The notes: generated from the sequence alone by a model not told the origin. A stretch of 64,000 nt of DNA from Mycolicibacterium aurum (GCA_900078775.1 LT549889.1:4340001-4404000); one strand, 5' to 3'; positions 1-8,119 are shown, counted from the stretch's first letter. Numbers and translations: made by a program.

Positions 1-656
1 CCACTGCCCTCCAACACCTTCTGGCAGCTCGGCGCGACGCCGCGGATCTTCACCACGCTGCCGCGGGTGGCCTCGACCACCGGGGAGCTCACCAGCGCCG
101 CGTCGGGGGCGTCGACGGCGACGACCGGGGTGCGGCTGAACGGTTCCAGCACGGCGGGCAGCCCGGAGGTGTCCAGCAGATTGGCCAGCCGGGTCGGTAC
201 CTTCTTCAGCCATTCCGGAGCGAGCGCATCGACCTCGCTGAGCACCTTGGACCCACGGACCGCACCGGCCAGGGTGGGCTGACTGGTCAGTGGGGTGGCC
301 AGCAGCCAGGCCGCCACCAGCACGGTGACCAGCTGCAGGGCCGAGCCGATGAGCGAGTCGATCGCGCGCAGACCGGGATTGCGGATGGCGCTGCGCACCG
401 CGCGGCCGAGCACCACGCCGGCGATCTCGCCGATCACCACCAGGGCCAGGATGAGGAACAGGGTCGCGAACAGTTTGGTGCGGGGCCCGTCGATGCCGCC
501 GACCACGTGCGGGGCCAGCAGGACGCCGGCCACCGCGCCGAGCACCACCCCGACGAAGGACAGCAGGGAGCCGAGCGCACCCGAGCGCCATCCGGAGACC
601 GCGGCCACGAAGGCGACGGCGAGGATGGCGAGATCGAGCCACTGGGACGAAGTCAT
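1..656 (-). CDS. marP: MarP-family membrane serine protease (partial, N-terminal part only)
   Basis: Membrane-anchored serine protease of the MarP (Rv3671c) family, which in M. tuberculosis carries a periplasmic trypsin-like domain and supports resistance to acid and oxidative stress. Only the first ~218 codons are present; the gene runs off the left edge before the catalytic His-Asp-Ser could appear. Visible are four hydrophobic helices (about residues 5-25, 32-52, 62-84 and 103-122), the CvpA-like membrane part. The ATG at 656-654 overlaps the stop of the upstream NUDIX gene by 4 bases (ATGA), suggesting translational coupling. The call rests on the membrane part and on gene order. Confidence 0.85.
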   Translation of the reverse strand, partial: MTSSQWLDLAILAVAFVAAVSGWRSGALGSLLSFVGVVLGAVAGVLLAPHVVGGIDGPRTKLFATLFLILALVVIGEIAGVVLGRAVRSAIRNPGLRAIDSLIGSALQLVTVLVAAWLLATPLTSQPTLAGAVRGSKVLSEVDALAPEWLKKVPTRLANLLDTSGLPAVLEPFSRTPVVAVDAPDAALVSSPVVEATRGSVVKIRGVAPSCQKVLEGS

Positions 657-1417
657 TGTTGGGCCTCACCGTACTGGCTGGCGCCACCAACCAGCGCCAT
701 TGCCTCGTTCAACTCGCGTATGTGGTCGGTGTCCCAGGGTTCGGCCCAGCCCGCGACGTCGAGCATCGCCGAGATGACCTGCCCGGTGAACCCCCACACC
801 AGCATCTGGTTGAGCAGGAACGCCGGCCCGGCGAATCGGCTGGTGTTCGCCTCGCGGTACACCATCAACCGGTTCTCCGGATTGATGAAGGCGCGCAGCG
901 GAACCCGCGCGACGATGGCCGCCTCGGCCGGGTCGACGACCCGGACCGGTCCGGGGTCCGGCGAGTAGGCCAGCACGGGCACCACGTGAAAACCGGTCGG
1001 CGGGATGAACATCCGGTCCAGCACCGCCAGCGGGATCAGCCGGTCGGTGTCGACGCCGGTCTCCTCGCGGGCCTCGCGCAGCGCGGTGAACACCGGGCCG
1101 TCGTCCTCCGGGTCGGACACACCGCCGGGAAAAGCGGCCTGGCCGGAGTGGTTTCGCAGGGTGGAGGCGCGGACGGTGACCAGCAGATCGGTCGCCGGCG
1201 GCGGCCCGCCGGCGGGGGCGTCGGCCGGGCCGGAGAACAGCACCAGCACCGCGGCGTCGCGTTTGGTGCCGGCGCGGGTGGCCGATTCGTTGGCGGCGCT
1301 GATCGCGGCGAGCACATCGGCGGGCACCCGGCGCCGGTAGGCGTTCGGCACCGAGGCGACGTTGTCCACCAGGGGCCGCAGCCAGTCCGGCGCGGCCTTC
1401 GGATTGAGGTCAGCCAA
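653..1417 (-). CDS. NUDIX hydrolase, CoA pyrophosphatase-like (Rv3672c-like)
   Basis: A 254-residue NUDIX hydrolase. The NUDIX box is complete at about residues 98-122 (GGVSDPEDDG followed by TALREAREETG), in the spacing typical of CoA/nucleoside-diphosphate pyrophosphatases; the Glu residues of REAREE bind the catalytic Mg2+. The likely role is cleavage of CoA derivatives or clean-up of nucleotides in the cytosol. The start is a TTG at 1417 with AGGAG about 8 bases upstream; an in-frame TAG lies four codons upstream, so no earlier start is possible. It overlaps the stop of the thioredoxin-like gene upstream by 8 bases and the start of marP downstream by 4, so all three form one operon. The substrate is not settled by sequence. 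Confidence 0.88.
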   Translation of the reverse strand: MADLNPKAAPDWLRPLVDNVASVPNAYRRRVPADVLAAISAANESATRAGTKRDAAVLVLFSGPADAPAGGPPPATDLLVTVRASTLRNHSGQAAFPGGVSDPEDDGPVFTALREAREETGVDTDRLIPLAVLDRMFIPPTGFHVVPVLAYSPDPGPVRVVDPAEAAIVARVPLRAFINPENRLMVYREANTSRFAGPAFLLNQMLVWGFTGQVISAMLDVAGWAEPWDTDHIRELNEAMALVGGASQYGEAQQ

Positions 1418-2060
1418 CCGGCACTCCTATCGACGGATTCACCGCCGCGGCGATCTCGTCGGCGTCGGTGAACGGTCGCGGCAGGATTTCGGCCACGCTA
1501 CCGTCCGCCGCGAGCACCACGGTCGCAGGCATGACGTTCGGCACCTCGAGCGCGGCCGCGACCTTGCGACGCCCGTCCTGCAGCGTCGGCAGCCGCACCC
1601 CCAGCTCGGCCAGCCGCAGCAGGCCGGCCGTTTCGTTCTCGTCCTGGTGCACGGTCAGCACGGTGACCCGGTCGCCCATCCGGCGCTGGTACTCGGCCAG
1701 CGCGGGAAGTTCGTCGGCGCACGGTCCACACCAGTAGGCCCACAGGTTGACCACCACCGGCCGGCCGGCCAGCGCCGGTGCCACGTCCACCATGGTGCCG
1801 TCGCCCGCGCATTCCAGGCTGATGCCGCGCAGCGCCTGCGGGCCGGGTTCGGTGCCGGCGGCCGGGCAGGGCGGCAGATCGGCCCGCCTGCGGGGCTCGG
1901 CCAGCGCCTCCGGGGTGTCGGCGTCGCGGTGGTCCCGGGCCGCCGGCGGCTGGGCCGGGCCGGACTGCGGGGCACCGGTCTCGAGCTCGCGCCAGAACGC
2001 GTAGCCGAGCGCCACCAGGATGATCAGTACTGCCGCAGTCCAGCGGGCCGAACGGGTCAC
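1410..2060 (-). CDS. Membrane-anchored TlpA/ResA-like thioredoxin (Rv3673c-like)
   Basis: A 216-residue extracytoplasmic thioredoxin-fold protein. Residues 9-24 form a single N-terminal anchor, then a Pro/Arg-rich linker, then a thioredoxin domain with the redox motif WCGPC (Cys111 and Cys114). Such proteins reduce or exchange disulfides in exported proteins or during cytochrome c maturation. The GTG at 2060 overlaps the 3' end of nth by 4 bases. The open frame extends further upstream, but that part lies inside nth and is a shadow. The target protein cannot be told from the sequence. Confidence 0.85.
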   Translation of the reverse strand: MTRSARWTAAVLIILVALGYAFWRELETGAPQSGPAQPPAARDHRDADTPEALAEPRRRADLPPCPAAGTEPGPQALRGISLECAGDGTMVDVAPALAGRPVVVNLWAYWCGPCADELPALAEYQRRMGDRVTVLTVHQDENETAGLLRLAELGVRLPTLQDGRRKVAAALEVPNVMPATVVLAADGSVAEILPRPFTDADEIAAAVNPSIGVPVG

Positions 2061-2788
2061 AGCCCGGCCAGCGCCAGCAGATGCTCGGTCTCCGGACCGC
2101 GCACCAGTGCCGCGGCGGTGGGCACGTCGGTGGGGCCCGCACCGAAGGACGGGCAGTCCTTGGCCAGCACACACACCCCGCAGGCCGGGCGGCGGGCGTG
2201 GCAGACGCGGCGGCCGTGGAAGATCACCCGGTGACTCAGCAGGGTCCACTCGCGGCGCTCGATGAGCTCGCCGACGATGTGCTCGACCTTCACCGGGTCC
2301 TCTTCGTCGGTCCAACCCCAGCGCCGGACCAGCCGGCCGAAGTGGGTGTCCACGGTGATACCGGGGATCCCGAACGCATTGCCCAGCACCACGTTGGCGG
2401 TCTTGCGGCCGATCCCGGGCAGCGTCACCAGGTCTTCGAGCTTGGCGGGCACCTCGCCGTCGAACCGGGCCTCCAGCTGCTGTCCCAGGTTGATCAGCGA
2501 GTTGGCCTTGTTGCGGTAGAAGCCGGTGGGTCGGATCAGCTCTTCGAGTTCGGTGCGATCGGCCTGGGCGTAGGCCAGCGCGGTGGGGTACTTCCGGAAC
2601 AGCGCCGGGGTGGTCAGGTTGACCCGCTTGTCCGTGCACTGGGCCGACAGGATGGTCGCCACCGTCAGCTCCAGCGGGGTGGTGAAGTCGAGTTCGCAGT
2701 AGACGTGCGGAAAGGCCTCGGCCAGCTTGCGGTTCATCCGCCGGGCACGACGGACCAGCCCCAACCTCGTCTCGGTCCGCTTGCTCAC
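2057..2788 (-). CDS. nth: Endonuclease III (DNA glycosylase/AP lyase)
   Basis: Endonuclease III, a base-excision-repair enzyme that removes oxidised pyrimidines and nicks the abasic site. The helix-hairpin-helix LPGIGRKTANV (residues 123-133) holds the catalytic Lys129, and Asp147 lies in ITVDTH. The C-terminal [4Fe-4S] ligands are complete: Cys196-X6-Cys203-X2-Cys206-X5-Cys212. Length (243 aa) and residue pattern match Rv3674c closely. The start is GTG at 2788. The gene heads the nth/TlpA/NUDIX/marP operon with 4- to 8-base overlaps. Confidence 0.95.
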   Translation of the reverse strand: MSKRTETRLGLVRRARRMNRKLAEAFPHVYCELDFTTPLELTVATILSAQCTDKRVNLTTPALFRKYPTALAYAQADRTELEELIRPTGFYRNKANSLINLGQQLEARFDGEVPAKLEDLVTLPGIGRKTANVVLGNAFGIPGITVDTHFGRLVRRWGWTDEEDPVKVEHIVGELIERREWTLLSHRVIFHGRRVCHARRPACGVCVLAKDCPSFGAGPTDVPTAAALVRGPETEHLLALAGL

Positions 2789-2804
2789 CCGAATCAGCGT
2801 ACTG

Positions 2805-2834
2805 ACATGGGACGAGGCGAGCGGAGCGACGGGG
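2805..2834. repeat. Dispersed intergenic repeat copy 1 (GCGAGCG[G/A]AGCGACGGGG core)
   Basis: A short GC-rich element upstream of nth. A near-identical copy in inverted orientation lies between lysC and asd at 49112-49139. The shared core is GCGAGCGRAGCGACGGGG, preceded by CATG and a few G's. Both copies are intergenic. No coding role is seen. Confidence 0.45.
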
Positions 2835-2913
2835 GGACGGCCCGCGAAAGAGCTGCGCCGACCGGTGGCAAAACGTGATCCCGTTGAGACCTTGCCCGTG
2901 TTTACTTTCCGGT

Positions 2914-3165
2914 GTGTCTTGGTTGCTGGTCGGCTTCATACCCGGGTTGCTGATGTTGGCGACCTTCGGGCTCGAGCGCCTGGAAGCGGGTCTGGAAAGG
3001 GAGGACACCACGACCCTGCGCCAGAACATCGGAACCGATTTGCTGGAACGTCAGCGCCCCGCTCCGCGGGATCCACACTCGTTCGCCGGCCTGCCGACCC
3101 GGCCGGTGGCCTCCGTCACGAGCAATCCGCAGTTTCCGGCGACCCGCCAACCCAATCGTGTGTAG
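2914..3165 (+). CDS. Small membrane protein (Rv3675-like)
   Basis: A small protein of 83 residues from the GTG at 2914. It has a single N-terminal hydrophobic helix (about residues 2-22, SWLLVGFIPGLLMLATFG) followed by a charged tail ending in NPQFPATRQPNRV. Position (between divergent nth and crp) and the N- and C-terminal sequences recall Rv3675, a possible membrane protein, though the middle seems shorter here. The frame is open 13 codons further upstream, but that part looks non-coding. Function unknown. Confidence 0.6.
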   Translation: MSWLLVGFIPGLLMLATFGLERLEAGLEREDTTTLRQNIGTDLLERQRPAPRDPHSFAGLPTRPVASVTSNPQFPATRQPNRV

Positions 3166-3217
3166 CGTTGGCTCGTCGCGAAAGGCTTCTGCCGACCGCG
3201 TCGGCGGGGCCAACCTC

Positions 3218-3255
3218 TAGACTGGTTTCGCCAACCAGCTGTGCTGTTGGCCACG
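3218..3255 (+). promoter_or_regulatory. Candidate crp promoter and Crp site
   Basis: Upstream of crp there is a -10-like TAGACT (3218-3223). Downstream of it lies TGTG-N8-CACG at 3240-3255, which fits the GTG-N8-CAC core of mycobacterial Crp sites. A site just downstream of a promoter would suit negative autoregulation. No convincing -35 is seen. Confidence 0.35.
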
Positions 3256-3306
3256 ACATGTCAAACGATCGTGTCATATCACCCGAAGACCTTGAAGAGG
3301 GGCAAC

Positions 3307-3981
3307 GTGGACGAGATCCTGGCCAGGGCCGGAATCTTCCAAGGGGTAGAACCCACCGCGGTCGCTGCGCTGACCAAACAGCTGCAGCCCGTCGATTTCC
3401 CGCGCGGACACACGGTGTTCGCCGAGGGCGAGCCCGGTGACCGGCTCTACATCATCACCTCCGGCAAGGTGAAGATCGGCCGGCGTTCCCCCGACGGCCG
3501 AGAGAACCTGCTGACCATCATGGGTCCGTCCGACATGTTCGGCGAGCTGTCGATCTTCGACCCCGGCCCGCGGACGTCGAGCGCCACCACCATCACCGAG
3601 GTGCGCGCCGTCTCGATGGACCGTGAGGCGCTGCGCGCATGGATCGCCGACCGCCCTGAGATCGCCGAGCAGCTGCTCCGCGTGCTGGCCCGTCGCCTGC
3701 GCCGCACCAACAACAACCTGGCCGACCTGATCTTCACCGACGTGCCCGGCCGGGTGGCCAAGCAGCTGCTGCAACTGGCCCAGCGCTTCGGCACCCAGGA
3801 GGGCGGCGCGCTGCGCGTCACCCACGACCTGACCCAGGAAGAGATCGCCCAGCTCGTCGGCGCCTCCCGCGAGACCGTGAACAAGGCGCTGGCCGACTTC
3901 GCGCACCGCGGCTGGATCCGGCTGGAGGGCAAGAGCGTCCTGATCAGCGACAGCGAGCGCCTGGCGCGCCGCGCGAGGTAA
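3307..3981 (+). CDS. crp: cAMP receptor protein, global transcription regulator
   Basis: Crp/Fnr-family regulator, 224 residues, almost identical to Rv3676. The N-terminal cyclic-nucleotide-binding fold includes the phosphate-binding cassette region FGELSIFDPGPRTSSATT. A long dimer helix follows, then a winged helix-turn-helix with TQEEIAQLVGASRETVNK. The protein binds cAMP and controls a large regulon; mycobacterial Crp also binds DNA fairly well without cAMP. The GTG at 3307 (VDEILARAG) is chosen because it matches the known N-terminus and has GAGGGG 6-11 bases upstream; the open frame back to 3241 is leader. It converges on the MBL gene, separated by a strong hairpin. Confidence 0.96.
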   Translation: MDEILARAGIFQGVEPTAVAALTKQLQPVDFPRGHTVFAEGEPGDRLYIITSGKVKIGRRSPDGRENLLTIMGPSDMFGELSIFDPGPRTSSATTITEVRAVSMDREALRAWIADRPEIAEQLLRVLARRLRRTNNNLADLIFTDVPGRVAKQLLQLAQRFGTQEGGALRVTHDLTQEEIAQLVGASRETVNKALADFAHRGWIRLEGKSVLISDSERLARRAR

Positions 3982-3993
3982 CTGAACCTGCGA

Positions 3994-4040
3994 ATTTGTG
4001 GAGTCTTACCCGGAATGGTTACGGGTAAGACTCCACAAAT
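3994..4040. terminator. Bidirectional hairpin terminator between crp and the MBL gene
   Basis: A perfect 19-bp inverted repeat (3994-4012 and 4022-4040) with a 9-base loop. It sits between the convergent stops of crp (3981) and the MBL gene (stop 4042-4040). There is no U-tract on either side, as is common for mycobacterial terminators. The right arm ends in the first base of the MBL stop codon. Confidence 0.75.
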
Positions 4041-4810
4041 CACTGTCTGAGATAGTCGAGTTGGGCCTGGGTGGACTTCTCCGCCGCCGGCCACAGTTTC
4101 TCGTCGACGTCGGTGTAGACGTGTTCGACGACCTGCCGCGCGGTGGCGTCCTCGCCGAGCACCCGCAACGCGGCCCGCACCTGATCCAGCCGGGCCTCGC
4201 GGTGCGCCAGATACGCCGCCGCGGCCTGGGACAGATCGTCCAGCTCGGGGCCGTGCCCGGGCAGCACCGTGCGTCGGCCCAGTCCCCGCAGCCGGTGCAG
4301 CGAATCCAGATAGGCGGCCAGGCTGCCGTCCTCGTCGTCGATGACGGTGGTGCCGCGGCCCAGCACGGTGTCGGCGGTCAGCACCGCGTCATCGAGGACG
4401 AACGACAGCGAGTCGGACGTGTGCCCGGGAGTGGCCATCACGGTGATCCGCAGCCCCGCCGCGTCGATGACCTCACCGTCGGTCAGCGGCCCGCCCAGAC
4501 CGCGCAGGAAACCGCTGCCCACCGCGCGCACCACCGCGCCGGTGCGGTCCACCAGCTTGTCGATGCCCTCGGTGTGGTCGCCGTGCTTGTGGCTGATCAG
4601 CACCAGCTGGATCCGGCCCAGCGCGGCGATCCGGTCGATATGGTCGGCGTCGTCAGGGCCAGGGTCGACGATCACCATCTCGTCGCTGCCCGGTCCGCGC
4701 AGCACCCAGGTATTGGTGCCGTCCAGCGTCATGATCCCGGGGTTGTCGCACAGCAGCACCGAGACCGTCGAGGTGACCGGTCTCAGCACGCCGTACGCGG
4801 GATGGGTCAT
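4040..4810 (-). CDS. MBL-fold metallohydrolase (Rv3677c-like)
   Basis: A 256-residue metallo-beta-lactamase-fold hydrolase. The zinc signature HKHGDH (residues 74-79) is intact, and the later ligands lie in TPGHTSDS and LPGHGPEL. A C-terminal winged-helix-like part ends the protein, as in the LACTB2 subgroup. Natural substrates are thioesters or nucleic acids in relatives; none can be assigned here. The start MTHPAYG matches the family. The frame stays open upstream through the 30-bp repeats, so in-frame GTGs there are possible but less likely starts. It is downstream of ridA by 86 bases on the same strand. Confidence 0.85.
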   Translation of the reverse strand: MTHPAYGVLRPVTSTVSVLLCDNPGIMTLDGTNTWVLRGPGSDEMVIVDPGPDDADHIDRIAALGRIQLVLISHKHGDHTEGIDKLVDRTGAVVRAVGSGFLRGLGGPLTDGEVIDAAGLRITVMATPGHTSDSLSFVLDDAVLTADTVLGRGTTVIDDEDGSLAAYLDSLHRLRGLGRRTVLPGHGPELDDLSQAAAAYLAHREARLDQVRAALRVLGEDATARQVVEHVYTDVDEKLWPAAEKSTQAQLDYLRQ

Positions 4811-4821
4811 CCGACCACCCT

Positions 4822-4908
4822 GACACACTCGATCGCTCACGCGATCTCCCGGACACACTCGATCGCTCACGCGATCTCCCGGACACACTCGATCGCTCAC
4901 GCGATCTC
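4822..4908. repeat. 30-bp tandem repeat, 2.9 copies, at the 3' end of ridA
   Basis: Three consecutive copies of a 30-base unit at 4822-4851, 4852-4881 and 4882-4908 (the last 27 bases). Each copy contains GATCGC-TCAC-GCGATC, a 6-bp hairpin with a 4-base loop. The third copy includes the ridA stop codon, so the unit looks like a duplicated tail of ridA. The period is a multiple of three, so no reading frame is closed by copy number. Confidence 0.9.
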
Positions 4909-5358
4909 GACGATGATCTCCACCTCGACCGGCGTATTGCGCGGCAGCTCGGACACACCGACCGCCGAGCGGGCGTGCGCGCCCTGCTCGCCGAAGATCT
5001 CGCCGAACAGTTCGGAGGCCCCGTTGACGACGCCGGGCTGCCCGTCGAAACCGGGGGCCGACGCCACGAAACCGACGACTTTGACCACCTTCACCACGGC
5101 GTCGACCCCGACCAGGGCATGCACCGCGGCCAGCGCGTTGAGCCCGCACTGCCGGGCCAGTTCCTTGGCCTGCTCGGGGCTCACCTCGGCGCCGACCTTG
5201 CCGGTGGCCAGCAGCTCCCCCGCGGCGATCGGCAGCTGCCCGGCGGTGTAGACCAGGTTGCCGGTGCGCACCGCCGGCACGTAGGCCGCCAGCGGCGCGA
5301 CCACGTCGGGCAGCTCGATGCCCAGTTCGTCGAGCCGGGCCGACCAGTTCTGACTCAT
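4897..5358 (-). CDS. RidA-family protein (Rv3678c-like)
   Basis: A 153-residue RidA/YjgF/UK114-family protein. Members hydrolyse reactive enamine/imine intermediates made by PLP enzymes and so protect metabolism. The conserved Arg that contacts the substrate carboxylate appears in HARSAVGVSELP, followed by the usual NTPVEVEI strand. The start ATG at 5358 overlaps the stop of the DUF4177 gene by 4 bases. The 3' end, including the stop, is embedded in a 30-bp tandem repeat. A link to the nearby cds1 PLP enzyme is only an idea. Confidence 0.88.
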   Translation of the reverse strand: MSQNWSARLDELGIELPDVVAPLAAYVPAVRTGNLVYTAGQLPIAAGELLATGKVGAEVSPEQAKELARQCGLNALAAVHALVGVDAVVKVVKVVGFVASAPGFDGQPGVVNGASELFGEIFGEQGAHARSAVGVSELPRNTPVEVEIIVEIA

Positions 5359-5519
5359 GCCTTGGGCCGCTTCAGATAGGCGACGTGCTGCTCACCGGTG
5401 GGGCCCGGCAGCACCGAAACCAGCTCCCAGCCGTCCGATCCCCACTGGTCGAGGATCTGCTTGGTGGCATGCGTCAGCAACGGAACGGTGGCGTACTCCC
5501 AACGGCTCACTTCACTCAT
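5355..5519 (-). CDS. DUF4177 domain small protein (Rv3678A-like)
   Basis: A 54-residue protein with the DUF4177 pattern: an aromatic-rich start (RWEYATVP), then GSDGWELVSVLP, and a C-terminal YLKRPKA. Function unknown for the family. It starts at ATG 5519 and overlaps ridA by 4 bases (ATGA), so the two should be co-translated. It is divergent from the ATPase gene at 5568 with 48 bases between. Confidence 0.82.
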   Translation of the reverse strand: MSEVSRWEYATVPLLTHATKQILDQWGSDGWELVSVLPGPTGEQHVAYLKRPKA

Positions 5520-5567
5520 GAGGGCGAGCTTATCCGCAGGCGGCACCGGCATGGTTAGCATGCAGGC

Positions 5568-6605
5568 GTGGAACACGAATCCAACGACCGCAAGCCGGTC
5601 GGCTGGCCCTCGCGCCTCACCAAGGCCCGGCTGCACTTCGTCACCGGTAAGGGTGGCACCGGAAAGTCGACGATCGCGGCGGCGCTGGCGTTGACGCTGG
5701 CCGCCGGCGGACGCAAGGTGCTGCTGGTCGAGGTGGAGGGACGCCAGGGCATCGCGCAGCTCTTCGACGTCCCGCCGCTGCCCTACAACGAGGTGAAGAT
5801 CGCGACGGCCGACGGCGGCGGCCAGGTCAACGCGCTGGCCATCGACACCGAGGCGGCGTTCCTGGAGTACCTCGACATGTTCTACAACCTCGGCATCGCC
5901 GGGCGCGCGATGCGCCGCATCGGTGCGGTCGAGTTCGCCACCACGATCGCGCCGGGTCTGCGGGATGTCCTGCTCACCGGCAAGATCAAGGAGATCGTGG
6001 TGCGGTCGGACCATCCGGCGAAGACGGCCAAACTCGGCCAGATCGCCTACGACGCCATCGTCGTCGACGCCCCGCCGACGGGCCGGATCTCGCGCTTCCT
6101 CGACGTCACCAAGGCGGTGTCCGAGTTGGCCAAGGGCGGCCCGGTGCACTCCCAGGCCGACGGCGTGGTCAAGATCCTGCACTCGGATCTGACCGCCATC
6201 CACCTGGTCACCCTGCTGGAGGCGCTGCCGGTGCAGGAGACCATCGAGGCGATCAACGAGCTGCGCGAGCTGGGCCTGCCCATCGGCAGCGTGATCGTCA
6301 ACCGCAACATCCCGTCCTACCTGCCGCCGGCGGACCTGACCAAGGCCGCCGAGGGCGACATCGACGCCGACACCGTGCGGGCCGATCTGGAGTCCGTCGG
6401 AATCACGCTGTCCGACAGCGACTTCGCCGGGCTGCTCACCGAGTCCATCCAGCACGCCACCCGGATCGCGGCCCGCAGCGAGAGTGCGGAACTGCTCCGG
6501 GACCTCGACGTGGCCCGGCTGGAACTGCCCGCCATCGCCGACGGCGTCGACCTCGGCAGCCTGTACGAACTCGCCGAAGCACTTGCCGCCCAAGGAGTGA
6601 GGTAA
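5568..6605 (+). CDS. GET3/ArsA-like ATPase, first subunit (Rv3679-like)
   Basis: Anion-transporting-ATPase/GET3-like P-loop ATPase of 345 residues. The deviant Walker A motif GKGGTGKS (residues 27-34) carries the signature Lys of the ParA/Get3 group; DAPPTGR is the switch region. It lies 6 bases upstream of a second, related ATPase, and in mycobacteria the pair is thought to act together as a heteromer rather than in arsenite export. Start is GTG 5568. A -10-like TAGCAT (5556-5561) ends 6 bases before it, so the mRNA is probably leaderless. It is not part of the arsenic cluster further on. Confidence 0.9.
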   Translation: MEHESNDRKPVGWPSRLTKARLHFVTGKGGTGKSTIAAALALTLAAGGRKVLLVEVEGRQGIAQLFDVPPLPYNEVKIATADGGGQVNALAIDTEAAFLEYLDMFYNLGIAGRAMRRIGAVEFATTIAPGLRDVLLTGKIKEIVVRSDHPAKTAKLGQIAYDAIVVDAPPTGRISRFLDVTKAVSELAKGGPVHSQADGVVKILHSDLTAIHLVTLLEALPVQETIEAINELRELGLPIGSVIVNRNIPSYLPPADLTKAAEGDIDADTVRADLESVGITLSDSDFAGLLTESIQHATRIAARSESAELLRDLDVARLELPAIADGVDLGSLYELAEALAAQGVR

Positions 6606-6611
6606 CCCGTC

Positions 6612-7742
6612 ATGAGCACCACTCCGGCCGCCCTGGACCTGGGCACCATCCTGGCCGACACCTCCAACCGGGTGATCGTGTGTTGCGGCGCCGGCGGCGT
6701 CGGTAAGACCACCACCGCCGCGGCGATGGCGTTGCGCGCCGCCGAGATGGGCCGCACCGTCGTCGTGCTGACCATCGATCCGGCCAAGCGGTTGGCCCAG
6801 TCGCTGGGCATCGAGAGCCTGGGCAACAACCCGCAGCGGGTCCCGTTGGCCCCCGAGGTCACCGGCGAGTTGCACGCCATGATGCTCGACATGCGGCGCA
6901 CCTTCGACGAGATGGTGCTGCAGTACTCGGGGCCCGGTGTCGCCGATTCGATTCTGGAGAACCAGTTCTACCAAACCGTGGCGACCTCGCTGGCCGGCAC
7001 GCAGGAGTACATGGCGATGGAGAAGCTCGGTCAGCTGCTGGCCGAGGACAAGTGGGATCTGGTGGTGGTGGACACCCCGCCGTCGCGCAACGCCCTGGAC
7101 TTCCTGGACGCGCCGAAGCGGTTGGGCAGCTTCATGGACAGCCGGTTGTGGCGCATGCTGCTCGCCCCCGGGCGCGGCATCGGCCGGATCGTCACCGGCG
7201 CCGTCGGGCTGGCCATGAAGGGCATGTCCACCGTGTTGGGCTCCCAGATGCTGTCCGACGCAGCCGGTTTCGTGCAGTCCCTGGACGCGACGTTCGGCGG
7301 TTTCCGGGAGAAGGCGGACCGCACCTACGAACTGCTCAAGCGCAAGGGCACCCAGTTCGTGGTGGTGTCGGCGGCCGAGCCGGATGCGCTGCGGGAGGCC
7401 TCGTTCTTCGTGGACCGGCTCTCCAGCGAGAAGATGCCGCTGGCCGGTCTGATCCTCAACCGCACCCATCCGACGCTGTGCCAGCTGCCGGGTGAGCACG
7501 CCGAAGAGGCGGCCGATCGATTGGACGAGACTCGAGGTGAGGGCGGTTTGACCGCGGCGGTGCTGCGGATCCACGCGGCGCGGGCGATGACGGCCAAGCG
7601 TGAGGTGCGGCTGCTGTCCCGGTTCACCGGCGCCAACCCGCACGTGGCGATCGTCGGGGTGCCGTCGCTTCCGTTCGACGTGTCGGACCTGGAAGCACTG
7701 CGCGCCATCGGTGATCAGCTCACCGGCGCGGGTGCCGCCTAA
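6612..7742 (+). CDS. GET3/ArsA-like ATPase, second subunit (Rv3680-like)
   Basis: A 376-residue partner of the preceding ATPase. Its P-loop is GAGGVGKTT (residues 26-34), lacking the signature Lys seen in the first subunit, which fits one active and one modified half in a heterodimer. DTPPSRNALDF is the switch region, and a hydrophobic, Met-rich helical stretch follows around residues 190-230. It is encoded 6 bases after its partner. Role in M. tuberculosis relatives is tied to stress and metabolism; the client is not clear from sequence. Confidence 0.9.
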   Translation: MSTTPAALDLGTILADTSNRVIVCCGAGGVGKTTTAAAMALRAAEMGRTVVVLTIDPAKRLAQSLGIESLGNNPQRVPLAPEVTGELHAMMLDMRRTFDEMVLQYSGPGVADSILENQFYQTVATSLAGTQEYMAMEKLGQLLAEDKWDLVVVDTPPSRNALDFLDAPKRLGSFMDSRLWRMLLAPGRGIGRIVTGAVGLAMKGMSTVLGSQMLSDAAGFVQSLDATFGGFREKADRTYELLKRKGTQFVVVSAAEPDALREASFFVDRLSSEKMPLAGLILNRTHPTLCQLPGEHAEEAADRLDETRGEGGLTAAVLRIHAARAMTAKREVRLLSRFTGANPHVAIVGVPSLPFDVSDLEALRAIGDQLTGAGAA

Positions 7743-7762
7743 GTGTTGTGACCCAGGCGGTT

Positions 7763-8119
7763 CTAGACGGCGCTGCGGTGCTTGCGCTGGGCGGCGAAGA
7801 ACTCCGCCCAGGAGACCACCTCGGGGTGCTGCTTGAGCAGGGCGCGGCGCTGACGCTCGGTCATACCGCCCCAGACACCGAACTCGACGCGATTGTCGAG
7901 CGCATCGGCGCCGCATTCGGCGATGACGGGGCAATGCCGGCAGATCACGGCCGCCTTGCGCTGGGCCGCACCACGCACGAACAACTCATCGGGGTCCGCC
8001 TGGCGGCAGCGCGCCTGCGAAACCCACGCGATCCGGGCTTCCGCCTCGGCGCCCGGAACTTCAGAGTGGTGTTGGGTGCCTGCACCGACCTTGTGCGCGG
8101 CGGATGTTGTAACTGACAC
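7763..8119 (-). CDS. whiB4: WhiB4, Fe-S cluster redox regulator
   Basis: WhiB-family transcription factor of 118 residues. Four cysteines ligate the [4Fe-4S] cluster: Cys38-X21-Cys60-X2-Cys63-X5-Cys69, followed by the GVWGG turn (about residues 81-85) and a basic C-terminus for DNA contact. By order and sequence it is WhiB4 (Rv3681c), an O2/NO-responsive regulator of antioxidant genes. The start GTG 8119 (VSVTTSAAH) is preferred; the frame is open upstream but that part looks non-coding. It is divergent from ponA2. Confidence 0.93.
   Translation of the reverse strand: MSVTTSAAHKVGAGTQHHSEVPGAEAEARIAWVSQARCRQADPDELFVRGAAQRKAAVICRHCPVIAECGADALDNRVEFGVWGGMTERQRRALLKQHPEVVSWAEFFAAQRKHRSAV

Noticed and set aside
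4822..4908. Possible CRISPR array
   Set aside because: The 30-base units are directly adjacent with no spacers and no cas genes are nearby; it is a plain tandem repeat.
5568..7742. Reading the two ATPases as an ArsA arsenite pump linked to the ars cluster
   Set aside because: They match the conserved Rv3679-Rv3680 pair, lack ArsA-type cysteine metal sites in the parts read, and lie 5.6 kb from the ars cluster in core synteny.
5355..7934. Very long open frame (859 codons) on the minus strand through the two ATPase genes
   Set aside because: It is antisense to two well-supported P-loop ATPases, has no domain and Gln/Arg/His-rich low-information sequence typical of high-GC shadow frames. Only its last 54 codons (5355-5519) are the real DUF4177 gene.
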